From Cololabis saira (Eukaryota; Chordata; Actinopteri; Beloniformes; Belonidae), in contig NC_084599.1 in NCBI RefSeq assembly GCF_033807715.1, forward strand, positions 1,098,501 through 1,162,500: a DNA stretch of 64,000 nucleotides, given 5' to 3'. Position numbers and translations under genes: made by a program. Below, piece after piece: positions 11,569-20,945 of the stretch (its first letter is position 1; every line of letters begins with the position of its first letter). Below the pieces are notes generated by a model that ran no database searches, was not told where the DNA came from, and saw only the letters and a list, made by a program, of their open reading frames with translations.

Positions 11569-11619
11569 AAATTCCTACAGATACAATAGGGCCTTCGCAC
11601 TGCAAGTGCTCGGGCCCTA
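9332..11619 (+). mobile_element. Element R, copy 1 (full-length, unclassified)
   Basis: Element R starts with AAAGCTGCAAGCAGCGATGA, which contains the palindrome GCTGC-AA-GCAGC, then GGGCCCTCGCAC. It ends with a hairpin formed by GGGCCTTCGCACT and AGTGCTCGGGCCC and the bases CTAA. The interior has about four imperfect tandem units of roughly 350-460 bases; the anchor AATGGCCGACTTCCTGTTCG or a near-match recurs near 10041, 10500, 10909 and 11257. The first 400 bases carry a different repeat with ACCAATCAGAAGAAGGGGCG. The copy is bounded by (TAA)n-like sequence on both sides. ORFs inside are repeats of the tandem unit and not genes. No transposase or RT is present, so it is non-autonomous. Structure resembles a Helitron/helentron-like element but the class is not proven. 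Confidence 0.7.
9995..11440. repeat. Imperfect tandem units inside element R
   Basis: Units of about 459, 409 and 348 bases between successive anchor sites share the order: AATGGCCGAC block, CATGATACAGGTGTGTACCG block, a segment with GGGGCGCTGTTGAGCC, ACCAATCAGATGAAGG, and ACGCACATTTTGA. Unit lengths vary because segments are missing in some copies. Confidence 0.75.
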
Positions 11620-11812
11620 ATAATAATTTCAATTTATATAGCGCTTTTCACCTGAAACGACAGATCTCAGCGCACTTTACAAAGAAGACTAAAAACAAGA
11701 CTAAGAAACTAAGACAAAACCTAGCTACTAAGTAAGATGAAAAGTTGTGTGCAGCAAAAAGATAAAAAAAAAAATAAAAAAATATTTGAATAAAAGGGGT
11801 CAAGCAAAGAGT

Positions 11813-12178
11813 TCAGGGGAAAGCCTGCTTATAGAAGAGTGTTTTAAGGCCCGTTTTAAAGGACTCCACAGAAGGTGCATTCCTGAGGTAGTCAGGTAGA
11901 GAGTTCCATAGGCGTGGGGCGGAGGCAGAGAAGGAACGGTGTCCCATCGTCACGAGCCGTGGAGAGGGGACATCAAGGAGAGTGGCGTGGCTGGAGCGAA
12001 GGGTGCGTGCCGGTTTATGGATAGTGATTAGATCACTTAGGTAGCTGGGGCTTTTTTGATGGATGGCCTTGAAGGTCAGGAGGAGGACCTTGAACTGGAT
12101 CCTGTAGTGGACCGGGAGCCAGTGGAGTTCGGCCAGAACAGGGGTTATGTGTGCTGACTTTTTGGTACCGGTGAGCAA
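11813..12178 (-). pseudogene. L2 LINE polyprotein C-terminus
   Basis: This 121-codon frame carries HITPVLAELHWLPVHYRIQF and later FSASAPRLWNSLPDYLRNAP, the conserved C-terminal block of fish L2 polyproteins after the RT thumb. It is the downstream continuation of the RT ORF at 12473-14449. About 300 bases between the two frames lack an open frame, so the protein is broken here. Confidence 0.75.
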
Positions 12179-12472
12179 TCTTGCAGCGCTGTTCTGAACC
12201 AGTTGGAGGCAGTGGATGGATTTTGAAGGTCGACCGGATAGAAGTGCATTGCCATAGTCAATGCGTGAAAAGATGAAGGCCTTTACCAGTTTTTTTAAGT
12301 CGTCTTTGGAGAGGGATGGCTTCAGTCGGGCTATATTTTTAAGGTGGAAGTAGGAGATCTTGCAGATGTGTTTTATGTGAGGTTGGGATGATAGGGAAGA
12401 GTCAAGCTTAACTCCAAGGTTGGTAACAACAGGGGAGAAGGAGATGGGATGACCGTCGAGGGAGAGTGCAGC

Positions 12473-14449
12473 CTAGCTACCATTGGCGAGTTGGTGGGAG
12501 GTACCGATCATGATGGCCTCCGTCTTGCTGCTGTTGAGTTGGAGGAAGTTGTTATTCATCCAGGAGCAGATGTCCTCCAGGCAGGTGTTGAGGGAGGAGA
12601 CTGTTTTAGAGGGATTTGGATGGGTTTTGATATAGACCTGAGTGTCATCAGCGTAACAGTGGAAGTTGATTTTGTGTTGTCTGATGATGTAGCCAAGTGG
12701 GAGCAGATATATCAATAACAGGATGGGGCCCAACACTGACCCCTGTGGCACACCACATGTCACCTCAGTGTTGTCAGACCGGGCACCTCCCAGGGAGACA
12801 TGGTAGTAGCGGTTGGTCAGGTTGGAGGTGAACCACTTCAGTGCTGTGTCTGTGACCATGGTGTAGGTTTTAAGGCGCTGGAGGAGGATTTTATGGTCCA
12901 CAGTATCAAAAGCAGCGCTCAGGTCTAGAAGCACTAGGATGCTGGGAGATCCAGAGTCCGCTGCCATGAGTAGGTCGTTGGTGACCTTCATCAAGGCAGT
13001 TTCTGTGCTGTGAGCTGGCCTGAAACCAGACTGGAGGGCTTCGTAAAGGTTATTATGTGCTAGGAATGACTGGAGTTGACAGGTTACAACTTTCTCGAGA
13101 ACTTTTGAGATAAATGGGAGGTTTGAGATGGGTCTGTAATTTGACAGAACTTCTCGGACGAGTTTTGATTTCTTTAAGAGTGGGGTGACCGCTGCTGTTT
13201 TCAAAAGGGCAGGCACTTCTCCGCTCTGCAGGGATTTATTGATAAGAGTAGTGAGAAATTTGGCCAGGGTTGGTGAGCAGACTTTAAGCAAGGGAGTGGG
13301 TATAGGGTCAAGGGAGCAGCTGGTGGGCTTGGATTTGGTGATGATGTCCAGGAGTGCAGCTGGTGTAACCTCCGTGAAGCTGGACTGGGTGGAGCCACTG
13401 ATGGGCGGAGGGCAGATGGCTGGGATCCCACAAGGTGTTATGTTGGCTTTGATTTCATCCACCTTGGTCTTAAGGAAGACAGCAAAACGGTTGCACAGCT
13501 CTGGAGAGGCAGCTGAAGGGACTGAGTTGGTGGGGTTGAGAAGGCGGTTGACAGTGATGAATAAGGTTCTGGGATTATCTTCACCATTGCTGATTAAAGT
13601 TGAATAGTATTTTGAGCGAGCGACTTTAAGGGCAGCGGCGTAGGCAGTTTTGTGATCTTTGTAGGCCAGTAGATGGACATTGAGGCCATTTTTCTTCCAT
13701 AGCCTCTCCAGCTGGAGGCCCTTGGTTTTCATAAGGCGCAGCTTATCATTAAACCAGGGAGAGTGACGCTGGACGGTGATTTTCTTAACCTGTTCAGGAG
13801 CATGGAAGTTGAGAGAGGAAGACAGAGTGGCGTTGTACAGTTCCATCATCTCAGTAGAGGATGAGGAGCTGAATTCGGTTGAGAGGGTGGGCATTATGGA
13901 GTCCAGGAAAAGAGGGGTGTCCAGATTGCACAGGTTGCAAAGTTTAAAGATCCTCTCTGTGGGGGTGGGATTGGTGGATGGAACTTCCAGAGACAGTGAG
14001 ACAGCCTTGTGGTCGGAGGCTCCAAATTCAAAAATATTAAGTTTGGAAGCTGGTACATCTCCGGTGATGATGAGGTCTAGGGTGTGGCCACGTTTGTGGG
14101 TGGAGCCCTTGACATGTTGTATAAGGTTTAGTGAGTCCAGGTGGGACAGAAACGCAGTGGTTGAGGAGCAGTTGGGGTTATCTACATGTATGTTGAAATC
14201 ACCCAGTATTATAATGTTAGAGAGAGTGGGGCAGACTGAGGTAAGTAGGTTAAAGAATTCTGGCAAGAAAGACGAGGTAACGGTGGGTTTTGGGGGACAA
14301 TAAATGAGAATGAATGTAAGAGGTTTGGGTGAGAAACATTTAAAGGCAAGACACTCAAAGGACTGGGTCTCAGGAACAGTCAGTGGTTGAAGGAGTAGTG
14401 TGTATGACGGCGATGCCACCCCCAATGCTGTGTGCACGAGCCTTTTCAA
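12473..14449 (-). pseudogene. L2 LINE endonuclease-RT ORF (long but truncated)
   Basis: A 658-codon frame encodes most of an L2-type non-LTR retrotransposon protein, which nicks DNA and reverse-transcribes its own RNA at the nick. In order it shows the endonuclease part with GDFNIHVDNP (about residue 103), THKRGHTLDLIITG and ASDHKAVSL; a linker; SNYRPISNLPFISKVLEKVV (about 440); DLSAAFDTVDHKILL (motif A); CGVPQGSVLGPILLLIY (motif B); and FHCYADDTQ (catalytic motif C near residue 599). It ends early at a stop before the thumb; the C-terminal part lies in a separate frame downstream. Upstream, the endonuclease continues in another frame (FLNETWPKEGDFFRLNDGFS, about 14465-14530), so the annotated Met is not the native start. 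Confidence 0.8.
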
Positions 14450-14606
14450 TGTAAGTATATCCTGGTGGAGAAGCCATCATTTAGACGGAAAAAATCACCT
14501 TCTTTAGGCCAGGTTTCATTTAGAAAAATCATGTCAGTTGCATCATCAGTGATTAAGTTGTGTATCAGCCTTATTTGAAAAGGACTGGGTGTTAAAAAGT
14601 ACAATT

Positions 14607-15129
14607 AGTTTTTTTTTTGTTTAATATTTTTATCCCGGTTTTTTTCCCCATTTTATCACCCAGTGCTCCTACCTAACAGTCCTGTGCATTGCTATCCTCT
14701 ACCAACCCCGGGAGGGCCCCGCACTGAGCTCAGGTCTCCTCCTTAACCTGAAGAGTGAGCAGGCCGCATCTTTTCACCAGACAGGGTGGGGTTTCTCCGG
14801 CCGGACGTAGCGCGTGGAAGGATCACGTTATTCCGGCCGGATACTCCCCACCCCATCTGGCGCCCCGGTTGGCCAGAGGGGGCATGTATAGCCCAGGACT
14901 GTGTGCATGTTTTGTGAGGGTGGCTCACATTAGCTACCCAGGGGAACACGGGGAGAACATGCAAACTACATACAGAAAGATCCTTTCGCCAACCCCACCC
15001 AGGGTGTGGGCACTGAAGTCATGGGGGAACTAACACGCACTTCAGCGCCCACAGCGTCCCCGTCGGGAATCGAACCCAGGACCTTCTTGCTGTGAGACGG
15101 CTGCACTACCTGCTGCGCCACCGTGCCCC
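14607..15129 (-). mobile_element. tRNA-derived SINE (DANA-like head) with perfect target duplication
   Basis: On the minus strand the element begins GGGGCACGGTGGCGCAGCAG (A-box region about 15105-15121) followed by the B box in GGGTTCGATTCCC (plus-strand complement at 15065-15077), the layout of an RNA polymerase III promoter in fish SINEs such as DANA. A long body follows, and an A-rich tail sits at about 14607-14640. Both sides carry AAAAAGTACAATT (about 14594-14606 and 15134-15146), a perfect 13-bp duplication. It sits inside the endonuclease part of the L2 LINE, whose reading resumes on both sides. The tRNA-like part is a promoter relic, not a tRNA gene. Confidence 0.85.
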
Positions 15130-15147
15130 TAAAAAAAAGTACAATTT

Positions 15148-15840
15148 GTGTGCTCTTTGCTGTAATGGAATCAGGGGCATCCCTAATGTTACACGGGGAA
15201 TCCTTGGTTACAGCTGTGAGTCAGACCGAGCACACGCACTGAGAGTTTTGGTGATGACGTCATGCCGCGGGTCGCTGATTGGTCCACAGGGAGGGAATGG
15301 AATTCCCGGAGTAAACAAACTTTCGCCGGTTACCTCTGTGGATATATCTGGGCCGACGGAGTAGTCCTAGTTGCTTGATGACAGGAATATAATGTCCAGG
15401 GGTGACTGCGGAGTTGATTCGGAGGAGATTTGGAATAGAATAGCTAAGCGCCATAGAGTCTAAGAATAGATGTTGCTTAGCTCCGATAGCCGCTAGCCAA
15501 ACAGTACCAATCGGTAGCAAGCTGGCCGGTTGCCTAACGTCGTCAGCGAGTGGTCTCGAGCAGGGGACCCAGTGACAGAGAGCAAACAGGCAGAGGAGAG
15601 CAATCGGAACCATGCCGAGCTGTTTATGTATTCGGTGGACGGATCCAGAGAGAGCGCAGTCCTAGGAGAGGCAAACTGACAGCTGGTGGGAGCCAGCAGC
15701 AGGTACGTGGCGCTCAGGTGATGGTGGATGATCACAGGATCAGAAGCAAAAATTAGTTAAAAACTCTTGGTTCTGGACGTAAACAACTAGAACTGTTCAA
15801 ACTAGCAAAAAGGGTGACTAAAGCAGCACAAAATGGGCCA
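15148..15840 (-). other. Probable 5' untranslated part of the L2 LINE
   Basis: The N-terminal endonuclease reading fades near 15.2 kb and the rest has no coding signal. GC-rich patches and ATGACGTCAT-like sequence near 15254 could be promoter elements, but I cannot support a specific site. Confidence 0.4.
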
Positions 15841-15944
15841 GAAAGTCAGTTCAGAATCACAAAATCACAGGAGGAGAAGCGGCGAACAAACAACGCCAGC
15901 GTCCTCTCCAATCCCGGAAGCCGTGTGAATCCAGCACCTGCACC

Positions 15945-16275
15945 ATAAACGGTGCCGGCAGAGTACTGCTTCCCCCTTCTGAGGTACCGAACGGTCCTCC
16001 AGAATTTCCTCGAGGCCGACCGAAAGTCTTCCTCCATGGCCTCACCAAACTCCTCCCAGACCCGGGTTTTGCCTCCAGGACCGCCCGAGCCGTGGCTCGC
16101 TTGGCCTGCCGGTACCTATCTACTGCGTCAGGAGTCCCACAGGCTAACATAGCCCGGTAGGACTCTTTCTTCAGTCTGACGGCATCCTGTACTTCCACCA
16201 CCGGGTTCTAGGATTGCCGCCACGACAGGCACCGGAGACCCTGCGACCACAACTTCGAGCCGCCGCGTCGACAAT
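15945..16275 (-). mobile_element. Rex3 5' fragment
   Basis: Minus translation gives AVRLKKESYRAMLACGTPDA, then VDRYRQAKRATARAVLEAK and, in another frame, MEEDFRSASRKFWRTVRYLR ending RGKQYSAGTVYG, the endonuclease-to-RT linker of Rex3. Both ends are cut. It does not overlap the part of Rex3 found at 8.7-9.3 kb, but nothing shows they were one copy. Confidence 0.75.
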
Positions 16276-16309
16276 GGAGGCAGAGAATAGAGAGAATAGA
16301 ATAGAGAAT

Positions 16310-17567
16310 AGGTACTTTTTACCCAGTTTTCACCGATCCTGACAGTATTAAAGAGATTTTGGTCGGAGCAGCAGCAGCTGTGTTTCGGCTCTTCAGGAGA
16401 CGCAGACAGGGAAGCGCGCAGGAGTTCTCATGCAGCTGAGAGAGAGAGGATTCCTAACCCCGCTCCCCTCCTTACATCTGGGGAACGTCCGCTCCCTCGC
16501 AAATAAAGTGGATGAACTACTTCTATTCATAAAAAAAAAACGGGATTTTAGCAGATCTGCCGCCGTTTGCTTCACTGAAACCTGGCTCAGTGATCTCATC
16601 CCGGACAGCGCTGTACGGGTGCCGGGATTTCAGCTCCTCCGAGCGGATCGCAGCAGGGAACTTTCAGGCAAGACAAAGGGAGGTGGAATCTGCTTCTATA
16701 TAAACGAGGGCTGGTGTACGGATGTCACAGTGCTAAAAGACTCCTGCAGCCCTCACTTAGAGACACTTTTTGTGAACTGCAGACCTTTTTATTCACCGCG
16801 GGAGTTTTCATCTTTTGTCCTGGTCGGAGTTTACATCCCACCCGACGCGTGTGTGACAGAAGCCATGCAGCTGCTGGCCGACCAGATAAAAGACTTGGAG
16901 AAAAAACTCCCGAACTCACTGTTCATTGTTTTGGGGGATTTCAACAGAGCAAACCTCACCCACGAACTTCCAAAATACAGGCAACACGTTACGTGTCCCA
17001 CCAGGGACACGCAGACTCTCGACCACTGTTATAATGTAATTAAGGACGCATACCGCTCTGTTCCCCGTTCAGTTTTAGGACACTCTGACCACTGTCTGCT
17101 TCATCTGATCCCGACCTACAGGCAAAAACTAAAAACCTCTAAGCCTGTAGTGAGGACTGTGAAGAAGTGGACAGAAAAGTCAAAGCTGAAGCTTCAGGCC
17201 TGCTTCGACTGCACGGACTGGAGTGTTTTTGAAGCTGCGGCCTCAGATCTGCACGAACTAACAGACACTGTGACATCCTACATCAGCTTTTGTGAGGACA
17301 TGTGTGTGCAGACCAAGACCATATGCACATACAGTAACAACAAGCCCTGGTTCACATCGAACCTCAGGAAGCTGCGCCGAGCCAAGGAGGATGCCTACAG
17401 GAGCGGTGATCAAGCCCTGTTCAAGCAGACCAAGAACGCGCTGACGAGGGAGATCAGGAAAGCGAAGCGATCCTACGCGAACGGCTGCAGAATCGCCTCT
17501 CTGCCAACCCTAGCCCTCTTCTGTGTGGAGAGGCCTGCAGAACATCACTGGGCTCAAAAGAACTAGC
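16310..17567 (+). mobile_element. Rex1/Babar-like LINE, 5' half of split copy
   Basis: This is the endonuclease half of a CR1-superfamily LINE of Rex1 type. The reading TGGGCTCAAAAGAAC at its right end continues as AGCTCCACGCCC at 22672, so LINE-B was inserted here. The start near 16310 is set by similarity to the minus-strand copy that begins near 48225. Confidence 0.8.
16430..17566 (+). pseudogene. Rex1 AP endonuclease domain ORF
   Basis: The 378-codon frame encodes an apurinic-like endonuclease that would nick target DNA. Visible motifs are LHLGNVRSLANKVDELLLFI (about residue 15), CFTETWLSD (catalytic Glu block), GGGICFYINEGWC, FVLVGVYIPP, FIVLGDFNRANL (catalytic Asp/Asn block), TLDHCYNV and GHSDHCLLHL (catalytic SDH). 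The linker NNKPWFTSNLRKLRRAKEDA follows. The frame leaves the family pattern near GCRIASLPTLALFCVERPAE, a frameshift just before the insertion point of LINE-B. Endonuclease residues look intact, but RT lies 5 kb away, so this copy cannot work. Confidence 0.8.
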
Positions 17568-17817
17568 CCCTTCTAAGATGGCAGCATGTTCTTTGTCTCT
17601 GTCAGGTGTCTGTCTGTTTTAATGTTTTTAGTGGATTTTTAGTGGATTTTAAGCATCTTTACCTACGGTTTTTGTGCTGATGAACGGCCAAACCTCAAAG
17701 GTCCTTGGATTGTTCACGTTTTTGTCTGCTCTGGATTGCTGTTCTGCCTTATGATTTGGCCTGCTATCTTGTTTGTGGACTGGTTTGTTAGCCATGGCTT
17801 GTTCTGAGCTTTTGGAA

Positions 17818-18112
17818 CTGTGAGCCTGAGGCCTCCTACATCCACCCTGCTCTACAGCCTGAAGCCTGCTACATCAACCCTGCTCTACTGCCTGAAGCCT
17901 GTAGCTTGCTTCATTATCCTGCTCTGCAGCCTGAGGCCTCCTACATCCACCCTGCTCTGCAGCCTGAGGCCTCCTACATCCACCCTGCTCTGCAGCCCGA
18001 GGCCTCCTACATCCACCCTGCTCTGCAGCCTGAGGCCTCCTACATCCACCCTGCTCTGCAACCTGAGGCCTGTTCCACACTCCTGAGATCTGCTACATCC
18101 ACCCTGCTGTGA
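17818..18112 (+). repeat. 33-bp minisatellite in the LINE-B 5' region
   Basis: About eight tandem copies of a 33-base unit beginning GCCTGAGGCCTCCTACATCC. The middle four units are nearly identical, and outer units are more diverged. Because 33 is a multiple of three all frames stay open and give repeated peptides, but these have no start context or family and are shadows. Confidence 0.9.
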
Positions 18113-18124
18113 TACACTGCTTCC

Positions 18125-18814
18125 TTGCACGCTGTTTTTCTCTCCTGGGTCTGGAATTTGTGCAGGTATTATGCATTTCCTTTTCACTGTCCTCATTGCT
18201 ATTGTGACTCTGTTGGACTCTGGGGTAACCAGCCACTATGCACATCAGCTATTGTGCTTTCTACTCCAATTATTCCAAACCCTGAAACCAATATATTGCC
18301 CAGTGAACAAAGTGAACATGTGTTGACTCATTCTTATACAGACTCTTTTATTTTTGCTCAATGGTTATGTCTTGTTTGCACCTTTGTCTTAGAATCAAAT
18401 TTTATATTGTCTGATAAGCATCTTGTCATGTTGCATGTTAGACTACACTCCAAAACAGAAACACCTAGCAACCTTGAAGTTACTACAGAAAGATTTCTGC
18501 TGTTTATCTTACTCTTGATTTCTGGTATTCAGCCAAACCCTGGTCCTGGTACTGCAATCTGTAACACACCTGCTGAATTTAAGGATAGAACCGGGCTAGG
18601 TTTAATCCACTTGAATATTCATAGTCTGCCATCAAAGATTGATATGCTGCACATCTGGGCAAAATCAACTGACGCAGATGTCATTGTTCTGTCTGAAACG
18701 TGGCTTAGTAAATCCTATTCTGATAAAGCCATCTCTATCAAAGGGTATAATGTATTCAGGGCCGACTGCCCCAAGAAAGGGTTGCAATTTATTGTAAATC
18801 AAAATTTAACGTAA
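18125..18814 (+). pseudogene. LINE-B leader with 2A-like motif and endonuclease start
   Basis: This 229-codon frame has a long N-terminal region, then a hydrophobic stretch RFLLFILLLI followed by SGIQPNPGP (18521-18547), which matches the C-terminal core of 2A-like recoding peptides (xNPG/P) found at the N-terminus of several AP-endonuclease LINEs. After it come LGLIHLNIHSLPSKIDMLHI and VIVLSETWLSKSYSDKA, the start of the endonuclease with its catalytic Glu. The frame ends at 18814 by a frameshift in the endonuclease. The usual D in D(V/I)ExNPGP is missing, so activity as a ribosome-skipping site is uncertain. Confidence 0.65.
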
Positions 18815-19941
18815 ATGTCCTGCAATCCAAATCAATCAGTAAACAGTTTGAGTTCTTGGCAATAAATCTTGAAATTTCAAATGGGTTTTTCATTACTGTT
18901 GTGGGCTGCTATAGACCCCCATCAGCTACTGCTGAAGCACTAACTTCCCTGAACCAGCTTTTAGCTGACTTGAACTATAATTAAATAATATTAACTGGTG
19001 ATCTAAATTGGGACTGGTTAAATTCTAAATCTGATGTCTTCAAGGATTCCTGTGCTTCATTAAATCTTACACAGCTCATTGAAAGCCCCACACATCTCAA
19101 CTTGAAGTGTCCTGATAAATCATCTTTAATTGACTTGTTTTTGACTAATGCCCCACACAAGTTTTCTATGTCAGGTGTCTTTGCAAACGATATAAGTGAC
19201 CACTGTGTGATCGCTGCAGTCAGAAATGCCAAAATTCCAAAATCTAAACCTCGCATCTTGATAAAACGTAACATGAAGGCCTTTGTTGAACAGGGGTTCT
19301 TTCATGACTTATATAATTTCAACTGGGAGCGTATTGAATTGATTGATGAAGTAGAGACTGCATGGCAATTTTTCTCTGAAGGTTTCTTCTCCCTGCTTGA
19401 CAAACACGCCCCCTTCAGAAGATATGGGGTTAAGGGAAGGGATAACCCTTGAATCACGCCTGATTTAGCTGATCTATTGCATAATAGAAATCTTGCCTGG
19501 GCTAAAGCCAGAAAGACTCAGTCTGAGGCTGACAAACTTATATTTAGGCAACTTAGAAATCATTTGACCTTTTTCATCAAAAAAGCAAAGTCCAGTTTTT
19601 ATCTTTCTGCTGTAACGAAAAATTTAAATGACCCTAAGAAATTTTGGAAAGTGATTAAATCTATCTCACCCACTGACAACCATAGCGAACTTCCATGCTG
19701 TATTGTCAATGACGCTACCACTGTAACTGATAGGGCTACTGTACTTGATTGTTTTAATAATCACTTCTCTGCCTCTGGTTCGTTATTTTCTGGGCCTTCT
19801 TCCTCAATTGCTTTGCCTACACTTAACCCTGTGTCTTCTGCCCTAGATGCTGGTAACTTGTCTGGTCAACCTTCCTTTGCTTTTAGGTTGTTCTCAGTGG
19901 AAGATGTTCGTAGAGCCCTTCTCTCTCTTGACATTACTAAA
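18815..19941 (+). pseudogene. LINE-B endonuclease C-terminal half and linker
   Basis: In shifting frames the sequence reads VVGCYRPPSATAEAL, then ILTGDLNWDWLNSKS (catalytic Asp/Asn block), then IDLFLTNAPHK and ANDISDHCVIAAVR (SDH catalytic block) in the frame at 19102-19452, then a linker NLAWAKARKTQSEADKLIFR and DPKKFWKVIKSISPTDNHSE in the frame at 19477-19941. Stops at about 18981 and 19452 break it. The linker ends RRALLSLDITK and its next codons are found at 20946 after an insertion. Confidence 0.75.
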
Positions 19942-19964
19942 TTCCTTGTCACTGTTTGGCTTAA

Positions 19965-20779
19965 AGGTATTGTGACATCATTTTTAACATGCTTTTAACA
20001 CTATTAAAAGTCTTGGCCAACATCCCTCAAATGTGTCTAAAAGAGTGTAACAAGAAAAACTTCACTCTAGTACTCCATTCCTGGCTTTGTATTACAGTGT
20101 TTTTTTGCGCCATGAAAAATGCTTCCTTTTCCCCCTTTCCTGTCAATCATTGCGCCGCTCCTCCTCCAAACCTCCTCCAACCCAACCATACGCTCACAGC
20201 GGCGTCGGAGAGTTAAGCCGGGAGCGACAGGCGAAGCATGCACGGAAAAGCAGCACGGCGAACCACAGCAAACAATCATAAAAATAAAGGCATGCAAGCA
20301 GCAGTGTCCCCTTATTTTAAGTCCAGTCAGTGGCCGCGGGTCTTCTTAGCAGTTTTCCTCCGGTGATTAAAACAAAAGAGGCTCTAAACAGCTCTGTGTT
20401 AAGCCTGATTTATGGTTCCGCGTTAAATGGACGCAGAGCCTACGCCGTAGGGTTCAGCGTACGGTGCGCGTCGCCGCGTAACCCTACACCGTAGGCTCTG
20501 CGTTGGTGTAACGCGGAACCATAAATCAGCCTTTATGGTGCGCTGGAGAGGAGAGGAGGCAGGGAGCTGGGTGGAGGGGGCGGTGATTTAGCGGGCCGTT
20601 ACGTAACGGCCCGCCACCAAACCAGATGCGCCGTTTTTGCATAGTTATGCGGAAAATCCCAGAAAGCACACAATACACTGAATGTTAAAAGTTTGTTGTT
20701 TTTTGGGTGTAATTGATGTCAAGACACCCAACAAAACACAAAAAATCAAGAAAAATTTGTTTTTCATGTCACAATACCT
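19965..20779. mobile_element. TTAA-flanked DNA transposon (non-autonomous)
   Basis: The 815-base element has inverted ends AGGTATTGTGACAT and ATGTCACAATACCT and is flanked by TTAA at 19961-19964 and 20780-20783. Removing it restores GGCTTAAGGC, as in the uninterrupted L2 3' UTR copies. TTAA duplication fits piggyBac- or Kolobok-type transposases. It has no transposase gene and carries a hairpin MITE at 20400-20534. Confidence 0.85.
20400..20534. mobile_element. Foldback MITE (GATTTATGGTTCCGCGTTA type), copy 1
   Basis: The 135-base sequence is nearly palindromic: CTGATTTATGGTTCCGCGTT at the left is matched in reverse complement at the right, and an inner pair CGCAGAGCCTACGCCGTAGG / CCGTAGGCTCTGCG also pairs. 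The same family occurs at 43204-43349. The exact target duplication is not resolved. Confidence 0.85.
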
Positions 20780-20945
20780 TTAAGGCTTTTCTCCCACTAT
20801 GGGAGTTTTTACCTGCCATTGTTTATATAATAATTGCTTGGGGGTTTATGTTTATGTTTATGTTCATGTTCTGGATCTCTGGAAAGCGTCTAGAGACAAC
20901 ATCTGTTGTATTAGACGCTATATAAATAAAATTGAATTGAATTGA

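Larger units (their letters stand above)
11620..15840 (-). mobile_element. L2/Maui-like LINE, copy 1
   Basis: A 5' endonuclease part, a central linker and RT are read on the minus strand over about 4 kb, interrupted by a SINE at 14607-15129. The 3' end (low coordinate) is the AATTTATATAGCGC-type tail preceded by (ATT)n. Beyond about 15.2 kb the sequence is probably the 5' untranslated region, with no coding signal. The junction with the Rex3 piece at 15.94 kb is approximate. Confidence 0.7.
19942..20945 (+). mobile_element. L2-type LINE 3' UTR inserted in LINE-B, itself split
   Basis: The outer parts (19942-19964 and 20784-20945) match the 3' UTR of the L2 LINE at 37.1-39.8 kb: TGTTTGGCTTAA, then CTCCCACTA-type block, TTTTTACCTGCCATTGTTTA, GTCTAGAGACAACATCTGTT, and a (ATTGA)n tail at 20928-20945. 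The LINE-B codons for ITK and SAGPDNLEP lie directly on either side. A TTAA transposon splits this fragment. Confidence 0.8.

Noticed and set aside
13185..14303. Long plus-strand ORFs opposite the L2 LINE
   Set aside because: Antisense shadows of the L2 endonuclease-RT frame; no independent homology.
15065..15121. A tRNA gene
   Set aside because: The A and B boxes belong to a SINE head in minus orientation, with a long SINE body, an A-rich tail and a target duplication; no intact cloverleaf or proper 3' end.
17820..18112. Repeated peptides of the LRPPTSTLL and QPEASYIHPA type, or a CRISPR-like array
   Set aside because: They are translations of a 33-base minisatellite with no constant-repeat/variable-spacer structure; all frames are open because the unit is a multiple of three.
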